Below, piece by piece: positions 26,529 through 37,500 of a stretch of DNA of 64,000 nt (its first letter is position 1; every line of letters begins with the position of its first letter). The position numbers and the translations under genes were made by a program. This stretch comes from Saccoglossus kowalevskii (Eukaryota > Hemichordata > Enteropneusta > Harrimaniidae): contig NW_003119936.1 in NCBI RefSeq assembly GCF_000003605.2, positions 51,396-115,395 of the forward strand. The letters are read 5' to 3'. The notes beneath the pieces are model-generated. The model ran no database searches. It was not told the DNA's origin and worked only from the letters and a program-made list of their open reading frames with translations.

Positions 26529-26980
26529 AAATAAATTGAGAGCACCTGAAACGTTGGTTAATTTTTGAATAAATTGAGAACACCTGAAACGTTGGTTATT
26601 TTTTGAATAAATTGTGAACACCTAAAACGTTGGTTATTTTTTGAAATAAATTGTGAACACCTGAAACGTTGGTTATTTTGAATAAATTNNNNNNNNNNNN
26701 NNNNNNNNNNNNNNNNNNNNNNNNNNNNNNNNNNNNNNNNNNNNNNNNNNNNNNNNNNNNNNNNNNNNNNNNNNNNNNNNNNNNNNNNNNNNNNNNNNNN
26801 NNNNNNNNNNNNNNNNNNNNNNNNNNNNNNNNNNNNNNNNNNNNNNNNNNNNNNNNNNNNNNNNNNNNNNNNNNNNNNNNNNNNNNNNNNNNNNNNNNNN
26901 NNNNNNNNNNNNNNNNNNNNAGAACATCTGAAACGTTGATTAATTTTGAAATAAATTGAGAATACCTGAAACGCTAGTTA
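26529..26980. repeat. 38-bp minisatellite interrupted by an assembly gap
   Basis: The unit core CACCTGAAACGTTGGTTA starts at 26543, 26581, 26619 (one substitution) and 26658, that is at spacings of 38, 38 and 39. After the gap, related cores start at 26925 and 26963, again 38 apart. Spacer text is ATTTTTTGAATAAATTG(A/T)GAA. Units diverge toward both edges, as is usual for a tandem array. Confidence 0.95.
26689..26920. other. Assembly gap (232 N)
   Basis: The bases are unknown. The gap lies wholly inside the 38-bp minisatellite. ORFs reading through it are meaningless. Confidence 0.99.
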
Positions 26981-27080
26981 TGTTATCACTCATAAGATAC
27001 TAATGTCAGCACGCGTTGGTTGCTGCATTAAAATGACAGGAACGTTTTTCTCATGAACGTACCCCACCAACTTTTAAAAG

Positions 27081-27152
27081 CATTCGCACGTCGATCAGTT
27101 AATAGAGCGTTGTTGCTGGATATCGGCGTGCGATCCCGGATTCGACTTGCCT
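27081..27152 (+). repeat. Degenerate tRNA-like segment, probably a SINE head or tRNA pseudogene
   Basis: TCGATCAGTTAATAGAGCG (27091-27109) matches a tRNA D arm and A box, and GTGCGATCCCGG (27128-27139) resembles a B box with one mismatch. An acceptor stem and a clean anticodon arm are not evident, so a working tRNA is unlikely. Confidence 0.4.
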
Positions 27153-27999
27153 TTACATATTAGCTCGTATAAGGAACATACAAAACATCAAAGCGGCACA
27201 CCTTATTAATAACAATTGTTTGACGTTCACTGCGCTAGTTTGCGGGACTAACGTTCTTTCAAAGCCTTGAAAGCAACAGTGGGTGACAGAGCAGACAGTG
27301 AAATTTGGTTATATATCATGTAATATTTTTTGTACAGCAGATATGAATACATTATTGTGATTGGATGATATCCTGTTTTAATTCATGAATACAAAATAAT
27401 GATAATAAAACAGTATCTGTGGATTTAAAGTGGCATTGCAGGGAAAAATGCATTTAGAGGTGGAATTTTACTTTTTTAACGTTTTATATAGCAGAAAACG
27501 TCCTTGTTTTTTTGAGTGAAAATTTCAAAATTCTATTGTGAGTAGAAAACCTCATAAACTAATTATTAAAAACAAATCATAAATCTTGCTTAATTAATGT
27601 TGATTGATCGCTGGAGTTTGCAAATCATGTTTCGGGAAGACCAGTTTCATTTCCTTCTTTCACCATAGATCTACCTCCATGGTTTCACAAACGCCGTTCC
27701 TACGCAACACATTAGCTATTTTATATCCCGATATTTATTTATTATATGCAACAATGCCACGCGGAGTAAAAATGAGAACAGGCCCGGAAAAAGAAAGACG
27801 GACACTATGTTAGAGGAAACAAGCATTGATAATGCATATTCCCCGTTTTGTATTAGCTGTAGTCGATGTAAATGTTCAGTACAAGTGACATGTAGGAATG
27901 AAAGATCAGTGTTTTTTTAACACTAACATAGATTATAGATTGTGTTACTGTCAGTATAGTACCTACATGGAAACTGAATTGAACTATATCTTACAGAGG
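27153..27999. other. No gene seen
   Basis: The plus-strand ORF at 27604-27813 matches no family I know. TTAAAGTGG near 27425 resembles ends of small elements elsewhere, but no partner end was found. Confidence 0.4.
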
Positions 28000-28945
28000 A
28001 AATAGCATGAACGAAAAACGCGGCCAGTCGGGTATCGTTGTTCAACTATCTCCAAAAAAATGCGGCTTGCACCGTAACCTAATATGTAAGGTCATCATAC
28101 AAAGTTTGATTAAAAATGTCCTATTCAACTTTGAACTGGATCAGGCCACATAGCCCCGTGTATCTCCAAGAAACAGTTACAGAATGATATTTTACGTTTT
28201 TTTGAATAAATTGACACCATTTCAACAAAGTTGACCAAATCTCAAAACAAAACATGTTATTGTGTTACCTTGCAGTATCTTGTTTATACCTATGTACAAA
28301 CTTTCAAGTGAATCAGGCTTTATCTTTCAGAGGAATTGGCACAAAAACGGAAAAAAACAAAATGGCCGCCAGTCGGTCCAAATTTCGAAAAAATGACGTG
28401 CACCGTGATTCAATACATATTATAATCATACAAAGTTTGATTTAAATCGCTCCATTCAGCCTTGAGAAACAGCTCCAGACATGTTACAGACTGTGATTTT
28501 AAAATATTAAACAAAATGACCACCATTTCGACAAATTTGATCAAATCTCAAAACAAAACATGGTGTTGTGTTATCTTGAGTATAGCAGCTATGTATGACC
28601 TTTGAACTGAATCAGGTTATATATTGTGGAGGAATCAGCATGAAAACTGAAAAAAATGGTCGCCAGTCGGCCATCTTGGACCGAATCTCGAAAAAAGTGA
28701 CGTGCACCTACAACCCAATATCCATGATCACCAGCCAAAGTTTGATTGAAATCACTTGTTAAATATCAGAATTTAGCAAATTTGAGAGATAAAATGGCTG
28801 TCAGTCAGCCATATTTAATCGAATCATAACGAAAATTGATGTGCATACGTAGGTCATACATTGTCTGTATGCGAAGTTTGAACGAGAAAGGGCTTCGGAA
28901 GGACACACGGACGCAAGGACGGAACCCAAATTAATAGTCACTGTT
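28000..28945. repeat. Tandem array of diverged 300-330-bp units of a dispersed repeat
   Basis: The landmark AAAGTTTGAT(T) recurs at 28101, 28432 and 28737, and (T)CTCAAAACAAAACATG recurs about 300 bp apart (near 28240 and 28545). Units share a (T/G)GGCCGCCAGTCGG-like segment followed by GACGTGCACC. The last portion (28790-28940) is a distinct end unit with GCCATATTTAATCGAATC, GCATACGTAGGTCATACATT and a GGACACACGGACGCAAGGAC tail. This layout resembles repeats common in marine invertebrate genomes. No protein is encoded; mobility and family are unknown. Confidence 0.7.
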
Positions 28946-31239
28946 TTCGTTGTGGTACTCGATCTTTTCGTGGTGTTTCGACAGTGTCCAAAAGGTACGC
29001 GAAGTGACATTAGTGGTTTCGCGTAAATTTAAACAAAATGACGATCATCTCAACTTCAATCAGGTCCTTCAAAACTATTTAGCTCCCAGAATATTTTGTC
29101 ATGTTCTTTGACATTTCCAGGAACAATTGTTCCGGTCTGGCACATTCAAAGTGTGTCGTATGAATTTATTGTTTCGAGAAAAAAAAGTAGACGCATTGTC
29201 AATCGTCAATGGCGTTAATTACGGGTCAATTTAAAAGTGTAAAACTTTTAAGAGGCATTTTGAAAAACTATTCAATAGAAATACTACAAACTTTTGTTCT
29301 TTTATTCTACTGAAAATATGTTTTAAACAAGCCAAACTGCCATTCAATAAACTTGTGCGTTCAGAAGTTAAATAGTTTTAAACACAATTTAACCGAAAAT
29401 GGACATTTTCAACCCATTTTCGATACAGTTAGCACAAAATGCATAATAATGTTGAAAAGCTGGCAAAATAAGCTTTTATATGGTATATAACATGACAAGA
29501 TTAACGTATTTGTTAGTAGTGTAATTTATTGTTTAAAATTCCTATAAATCATAGTGCAGCGCCGCCTTAATTCTGTTTTATGATGGTTAAACAAAGTAAA
29601 TAATGTACAAACATCTTGTTAAAAGGGAAAGTCACAGCCCCCTCCCAAAAAAACAGTATAATAGTTCTCATTAGTTCGTTCCAGCGAACATCAGTGCCGT
29701 CAACAAATTCGCCGAACCTGTGCGATGTAGTGGTATCATATCATATCATACCGCAGTATCAGTTTAATGTTTGAGATTTGTCTAAAATAAGTTATATTAC
29801 AAGCGTTTCGAGTGGAATATGATCTTCTTCGTGACTTCTTCTTCAATGATGGTCTTGTTTTTGTAACGTTTCATTGATTCCCAGAGATCATGTTCATGGT
29901 GTGCACGTGAAAGAAGAGTGCTCTGTGAACCAGGGCTAATTTCTACTGTCTGACGGCGGCTATTGCTGTAGATGAAACTGTGCCTAGCAGCGTCTCATTA
30001 ACCCCTCTTTACGATTACGGCAACGAAGGTTTTTTGTATAATGGCCAACGGGACGCATTATCGTAAACAAATTAGCAACTGTCATAAGATGGCGACACGA
30101 GTGTGGTGAGTGATAATATAGACCAGACAATTATGAAAGCACTGCTGTAAAATTGCTTGGAGGGGTCTGAGAAACAAAGTCGACGGGGTTCTGAATACAC
30201 TAGCTACATTTCGGTAAGAGAGTTGACAAAAAATATGAGACACTGGAGAAAGGTATTGATTTTTTAAACCATGAAAACATGTATTTGTCAAAGTGAATTT
30301 GTTTCCCTAGGATTACTTATTAATGAGTACATTCCATCACGCCATGGCCAAGCTGAACAAGGCTGGAAAACGACCATTTTTTGAGACGGAGACTTAATTG
30401 TGAATGGAAAAATGTATGCATGAGAACATTCATCAGGCAGTATCATATAGTATGGTTGTTATGATAAAATATTATTTTGTGTTGCCTTATACCTTGTTGA
30501 TTTCAGGCCATTATGTTTCTCAGAAATTCAGGAAAAACCTCAGTGGCCCTATTTTTTTACACTACGTATGACGTTTTCCTTTTTTGTCTTTTTTTTAATT
30601 CGCTTTCCGATATATCTTTTGTCCTCTTCTTTTACGTCTTCTTTTGCCCATTTCTCTATTTATTTTATGTATTACTTTCTTTTTTTGGGACCAGTGTACA
30701 AACATATATGTTCAATGATTCAAATGATGGAGAACGGTTTTAAAATTACTTCCCTAAATTGTTGACCATAAAAATGATAAACTATTATTTTTGCTTAAAA
30801 ATAAAAAAAGTTATTTTCGGGAAACTCGTACCTGTAATAAGGATGAATACAATTTTGTTACATGTAACCTTTTCCAGTAGATTATTTTTCGAAATTTGGA
30901 TTGTACAATAAATTATTTAAAAGACTTGATATAATGGAATATTATTGTCGATATGACTATCAATGACAAGCTATACAAACTCATTAATTCAAATGCTCAG
31001 AATAATGAACTTGATCATGTACCTTTTTTGGAAACATACTCCACTGGTTAAGGATATGTAAATTGACCCGGACAGAGAGATCATTTCAAGTTGTTATTTC
31101 TTTAGACAGAATGATGGGGTCCTATTCCATGGATTATATTTCACGAATTCCATGGGAGGGCTTCCATTCCCATTTTGTTGGCCTCATTTGATAAAGAAGA
31201 AATTGAAAGTGTACAAAAATAACCACAGCACAAAAGGTG
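28946..31239. other. No gene seen
   Basis: This includes a T-rich tract near 30545-30690, whose ORFs are low-complexity, and mildly GC-richer sequence at 29650-30060. No feature can be named. Confidence 0.5.
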
Positions 31240-32257
31240 TACCGTAGTATGAATTGGAAGAAAGAATATAATCTCTGAACTTGAACTCCATATCATTATA
31301 ATATAATTATAAAAAAATATTTTTGAAAAATCTAAATATTTCTAAACTTATCGGACAGAAATTCATCTGTATTTGAATGAGATATACTGTGAAAAGTCTA
31401 GCCTTGACCCCGGGTCATGATGTGCTTTTCCCAGAGTTTAATCTTGCTCTCTGGTTTCTAATTGGAAAATATTTAATATTTAAAGCTCTCAACGTAGCAT
31501 ATGAAAAGGGAGTAACAGTCAAGGGGTTATCACTTTAATAGAAAAACGGAAAGGATAACAGATTTGCTAAAAACTGACGTTCAATCATCTTTCTTAGTTT
31601 CTAGCGGTATCGAAAATGGGTTGATTACAAGTGTGCTTCGAAATACATACATTTAAGACTATAATAGATTCTGTCTACAATATATAACAAAGCAACTTTA
31701 ATTAAAAATCGCCCGGTTAGTGACTGTGTACGACTGATTGGTGGAACAATTAATTACACTAAAAACCATGATATTACTGACATCATGTTAGCAATTGACC
31801 TCCAAAAAGCGTTTGATGGTCTTGAATAGAATGTTATCTATAGAGCTATAAAAACTCAAAAGTTGTGTTATGAGAAATGGTCTGAGCACAGGTTATTTTG
31901 ACGTTAGCAGAGGTGTGAGAAAGAGAGATCCAATTTCATCAGCTCTCTTCATTTTATATCTATTTTTGGTCGAGCAGATGGCATAATGGCATAAATGTGC
32001 TGCAGCATGAAATTAAAAATTCTGTAGTGCTCTTCCTGAAGATGGCGTAAGATTGCCATTTTGGTATCAAATTGCCTATGGCCACCATCAAGGTGATGGG
32101 AAAACATTTGTTTCGTATAACTATGAACTGGATTACGGAGGAAAGGGTAACCGGACCATTTGATTCAATTCATAATTGTTTACAATTAACAATTAACTTA
32201 ACTCTATGGGAGTTAAGGTTTATTAAGATAGAAATTTATAAAGCATATATTGTTTAG
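31240..32257 (+). pseudogene. Dead non-LTR retrotransposon (L1/Tx1-type LINE), reverse transcriptase region
   Basis: Fragments of an ORF2 reverse transcriptase appear in the expected order. A PGHD segment (31410) is followed by NVAYEKG (31491), GKDNRFAKN, CVRLIGGTINYT (31720s), the LAIDLQKAFDGLE block equal to RT motif A (31788) and STGYFDVSRGVRKRDPIS, the motif before the catalytic YADD (about 31889-31940). Then comes a thumb-like segment with IKVMG and SIHNCLQL (32081-32200). The frame holds from 31410 to 31830 despite several stops and then shifts at least twice. The YADD box is missing and the flanking sequence is deleted. The element therefore cannot make an active enzyme. Family assignment rests on motif resemblance to L1/Tx1-clade elements. 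Confidence 0.88.
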
Positions 32258-35200
32258 GTTCCCCCGTTCCCCCGAAGAAGCACCTCAGCTCTTGATGAAA
32301 TGAAAAAACGTAGATCTTTTTACATGTTTACAAAAATGAAGGCATAGCTAACATTGAAATATATATTGAGTCTATACTTTACAAGTTAACGATGTGCATA
32401 ATGTGTTAATTTTTTGAAAATATTTAGCTGAAAGTATCTTATGATTACAGCATTCACTAGTTACGTGATGTATTGCGTCGTACATTGATATAAGTATATT
32501 GTTATGCATTGATTACGCGTTTTTGTAATGTATTCTATCTTCATTCGTCGATCAAACAATCACGCTTGCGATTTACTGGCTCTATGATATCCTGATGTTC
32601 TGAAATGTTTCCATCAATGCAACTTTACGACATACTGCCAAAGTCTAGATACTCTGATTGGCCAGGAATACTTTAAGGAAAAGATATAACACACACGACC
32701 TTGTTCTGGCTGAATGCAAACTTAGAACTGTTTTATACTAAACATTCACATACGTGTATACACCATTAGAACAAAGTATAAAGAATCGTGACATAATTAG
32801 AAATAGCGAACATTAATTAACCATGGTTAGGCAAAAATAAAGCTTGGAATGAATGTTAAGTGCTTAGGTAAAATCATGGGATTAATCTAAGATGAGTGAA
32901 AAATAAATCAGCTTTCAAGGCACCACTAAAATCTCGAAATAAGAATTCCCGTCAGTTACTAGCATATACTATGTGCTTATTTGTTGCAATGGAATATCCA
33001 CGCCCCATTTATACAGGCACTGGGAATTATAGGAAAAGCGTATAAAACAAAATTACAAATGTGGCTATATACAATCTTCAAATATTTAGTTAAACTTGAG
33101 AAACTTGCAAAGCCCCCAGATGATTGACATTTCGACAAGTAATGCTGCTGTATGATGAAATAGACCAATGGCCGATATTAGACTCACATGACGTATAACT
33201 AGTCACACTTGATCATGAATTGGTTCCCATGTGGTATAGTATAAACATGTTTGGTGTGTGATAGACAACATTTATTTGATATAATGGCTAGACTGACCAC
33301 ATTTAGTCTAAGGTTGTCACATTTGGTATAGAAAGGTTTGTATTATTATGTCCTCTAATAACACATAATAAACACTCAATGAAGCATTGAAGAATCACTA
33401 GTTGGACAGGTTAAACACTTTTATTCCTTTCCCCAAATTGATGACTTTTTATGTGCCCATTTGTATATAAACCTCACGCAGCGCATGAGGTAATAATGAT
33501 GACTTTGCGCTCCGGGATATACTGAGATATGTCAAACATTTGGGTAAATATACATTTTACCAAAGTATGGCATACAAGAAATGATGAGCGATTTTATAGC
33601 AATATTACATAGTACATAGTTCATTAGCAGTTGCTTGAACCCAGTAATATAGAGCTATGACATGTGCTAAAACCAAAACCTATATTTCCAGAATAAAAAT
33701 CCAGTTTGAGATGTGTCAATTTGATGTGTAATACGTTGTTATATAGTATAGTGTGAATAAATTACATACATTTTCTTTTTGAGGGAAACAAAAAAAATCA
33801 CCGAATTTTGTAACAAAATCAACGATATCTCAAAAACTATTCCTTGACCAGAGAATGAATTGCACATTAAAATAGTTTTCTTTTGATTTGTTTTGGTTGC
33901 TTTTTATCTGGATATTAACGTATTGAAACAATTACTTCGTTTGTTTGACTTTATTAAAGTCCCATATCCCGAAATCCTCCATGAATACAGCTGCCTGCAT
34001 GCTACATTTTTGAACAATAAATGTTACATCTAAGTATTAAACGTGTTATCACAGGATGATGCAACTAAATTTAAATATTCCTCTTTTGGGCTATTTTACG
34101 TTCCCACATAAGAGGACAGTATATTCATATTGTAAATCAGAAAAACTGAATAAAATCTGAGAAAGCCTGGTTGATCGTGATAAATATCAATTAATGTTCC
34201 ATGCATTTAGCGTGAGGGTGTTATTCGCCCTTTAAACCCAACGTGAAATTACTCAAGTTATTTGAATGATATTCATATATATCATTTTTATACATAATAC
34301 GTGACATGCTCTTGATTATTTCCTTGATTATTCCCATAACCTTCATCTACTCGTACCGACATATGGTTACATGTTAAGTGAATAGCAGAGAACCAATTAA
34401 TTTTTATGTTCAGCTCCTTGGGTGCTCCCTGCTCCCTGTGCAAAATAGATTGCCATGACAATATACACATATCGAATCACCCTAGCAACGCATGCAGTTG
34501 CAGTTTTAGCACAAACTCAGTGTTGGTTCAAAAAATGACTTGTACAAATATGTGTTGTTGTCATATATTTAGAATATATTACTAATACAAATACGTCTTT
34601 CTGTTGCAGAGAGAAGACTATACATGGTCGAGTGTACCTGATTTATCTGTTTGTCGTTTGTATTTGGTGAATCTTAAATGAATTGGTTATTTTTGTTTAA
34701 ACGAAACATGCAGTAAATACGGTTGATTAGCAGCTCTCATCTTGAACTATCAACTCTCACCTACCTGTCAAACGTGGCGGATATTACTTGCTCGATAATG
34801 GTGTTAAACGTAGCAGGGCATCCAGAACTAAACCTTTATTATCTATATTGTGGGGTGTGTTCTGGCATATGCCTAACTCCTTGCAAAGGTTATTCCCTGA
34901 ACGTCTGTCTCGAATATCAGACGTAGTGTATTTGTATTGACCTTAAACCGGGGAGTATCTCGATATTGCTTTCCACATCGGGACATTTTGAACCGATAAA
35001 TCCAGTATTAAGTATTCAGTTTGATACAGATGCAATGTCGGAAAGCCTTGACGCTTTTTTTTATTTTTTCCACAGAACTCGTCATATCTCTTTATAGATA
35101 CAACTTGTCAAAAGGAATGTATCCTATTCTTTATCCACAGGCAAATAATGTTAACAGTACCATTGAAATCAAAGCGGTGTTTGTTGAATAATAAACATAT

Positions 35201-35902
35201 AACGATTGGAATTGTGTCGGCAATTCCAAAAGGGAAATTGGAAATTGACCGTCTGTGTGTCTAAGTGGCTGCATCCGGCAAATTTCACTTGAAAGAGAAC
35301 AAGGGAAAAAATGAGCTATCTCTTCCTTATTGAATGAAACTGTTACATTTCACTGATGTTGACAATAAGGAATTCATGTGTTAGGATAAATAAATGTTGA
35401 CATAATTGTGCATTTAACGCCTTAACTTGTTTTGAATTGCAAGCAGTGCATTGGTCCTATTCTTGTTACAATAGAAAGCCATGCATGCAGGAAATGAGAT
35501 GAACACATCAGCCACAGTAAACGCAAGCATCTCCTTGTGACAAGGTGTTACAATTCGATTGTCACAACAGATGGAGAAATACAGTGAACACATATATTGT
35601 TTCAGACACTTGGAAAGGGTGATTATTACAACGGAAATATGTTTATGTAGCAACTCCAAAACATGAATGGGGAACATAGTTATTACACGCCTTCGAATCA
35701 CAAATTCGAGGCACTGTTTTATAATAGGAACATCCGGTTCAGTTCTCGTTCTAGTGAAGCATGTGATGATCGTTGCCATGGTATTGACAGCTGATACGCA
35801 GAGCACGCTTTTTGAAGTTAGCGAAGTTTGGCTTGGTGATAAATAGGATTGTTTTTGGAGAGTAAAATTTATGTATATCGTTCAATAGGCATGTAATACA
35901 AA
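32258..35902. other. No gene seen
   Basis: AT-rich spacer. The ORFs at 34723-34926 (+) and 35414-35806 (-) were examined; neither shows a family signature. A short imperfect repeat (CTTGATTATTTCCTTGATTATTCCC) lies near 34312-34336. Confidence 0.45.
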
Positions 35903-36010
35903 TATTACTGATCGAGTATGGGTGATTGTGCCGTCACGCAATGAGAGTATTTGCCTCGGGCAACTAATCCCCCATACTCTAGCACAAACGCTCATATTCG
36001 ATCAGTAATA
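35903..36010. repeat. Nested palindrome (foldback element), 108 bp
   Basis: TATTACTGATCGAGTATG at the left is inverted with one mismatch at the right end. Similarity of the arms extends to about 28 bases. Inside, AGAGTAT...ATACTCT form a second pair, and TTGCC-TCG-GGCAA a third hairpin. The whole can fold as a multi-stem structure. It may be a small foldback transposon. No coding capacity. Confidence 0.8.
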
Positions 36011-37384
36011 TATACCATGTTTACGCTGAGACAGGCAGTGACAAGTCTATTTAAACGTTGACAAATTGTTTTTAATATGTTAGAACATTTTTTATAATTT
36101 GTTCATGCATTGTGAGTGTTCAAAAGGAACATATTTTATCGTCGTTCTACAACATGGGTAATTGGGTTTGTTTCTGTATCGCTTCAATAGCAGTTTTCGT
36201 CATCTGCGTGTACAAGTTGGGTTTTATTAATTTATTATTTTAATAATCCAATGAACGTAATTAATTATCGGTGACGCAGCCATAAATACAATTATCACCT
36301 TGGCAACCATTTCATATAAACTGTTTTACGGCTTTCTGTATATCCAGTTGTACATAATGATTGTCTGATATGTTGTGTACAAACAAACCACAACAAACCA
36401 TGGCATCTGATCATTTCAATTATTCAGAAAATACAAGCCATTGTTCATTCCTTGTCTGTTTCACCTACATAGACAACCATGTGAAGCGAATGAGCAAAGC
36501 TATTATATCGGGTCTGGGACTTAGTGAATATACATGAATGCCGATATTGTGAATTGGTCAGGACAGAACATGTCGTTTATGTGATTAAGGAATGTTAACA
36601 AACACGAAGTGTGTCTGCTATTGAGTCAGTTTCATCCACAAAGTGCTACATTTTGCTAATCGTATTTGTGCTGCCTCGTAATTGTAGTGAATTATCATGA
36701 AACTATATTATGTGCTGTAGTATCACGATAAAACCAATGTAAATCTCGCTGCTCAACAATGTCTTACTTATTCATCCTAAATGTGTTATTTGCACGATGA
36801 AGCAGCATCTTATGCAAATATTAAATTGTCTTGATAACGTACATTCATTCATTCAACGGTGTTTATTAATTGTCAGGGGCATATATATTTATAACCTTTA
36901 TGTACGTAAATGCCCACATTTAATGACGCTTTCTAGTCCTGCCGACTGTAACCAATAAACGCAAATGCATAAAATAATTTAATAACAACAAGCCCTGGGG
37001 TACAATTCCTGCAATTCCCAGCAATCATCGATAAAATAAGGATGAAGGTTACACTGGTCACGCAATGTAGCTGTCAACACAGAGGTTATGCCGGTAATGT
37101 AAACAACATAAACTAAACATGAATTCTTTTAAATGGAGATCTCTCAAAATGAAATTCGTATTAGGCTTATTGTGAACCTCTCTATTAAATTGCCGAGGAA
37201 GCGTTTTTATTAAATGGAGTTCAGTTTCCGGGTCAGAAGAATTACAGCGTTTGATTCATTCGTGGTAATGGTATGTCTTGTTTTATTTATATCGTTTAAT
37301 TATGTATTCATAATATTTGATATGCAATAATTCATTATTATTATTATTTTTAAAAATGTGATATTCGAGTAACGGTCGTCATGT
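36011..37384. other. No gene seen
   Basis: Only AT-rich spacer was found, with a CATT triple repeat near 36845. Confidence 0.5.
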
Positions 37385-37500
37385 AGTAGTCATTGGTGCA
37401 ATGTCACAGTCGTCGTGCACCGCCACAGTCATTGGCATCGTGCCAAAGTCGTGGTTCAGCGACACAGTCGTCGTTCAGTATCACATTCAACGACAGTGCG
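37385..37500. repeat. 19-20-bp degenerate minisatellite
   Basis: CACAGTCGTCGT-like units start at 37405, 37424, 37443, 37463 and 37482. Unit text varies around CACAGTCGT(C/G)GTTCAGC. The short array is CpG-rich compared with the flanks. Confidence 0.8.

Noticed and set aside
26669-26959. ORFs spanning the first gap
   Set aside because: Most of their length is undetermined bases. The same applies to the ORFs at 43005-43438.
26529-26980. CRISPR-like array (38-bp units)
   Set aside because: The unit and its spacer text both repeat, so there are no variable spacers.
27081-27152. Functional tRNA gene
   Set aside because: The D-arm and B-box resemblance is there, but no acceptor stem or clean anticodon arm can be formed.
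34762-34860. Minus-strand exon ending at CAG|GTAGGT (34756-34761)
   Set aside because: The donor is good, but the open frame is only about 27 codons and lacks a pyrimidine-rich acceptor.
35414-35806. 130-codon minus ORF with hydrophobic stretches
   Set aside because: It is locally AT-rich and no family signature could be seen; kept out for lack of support.
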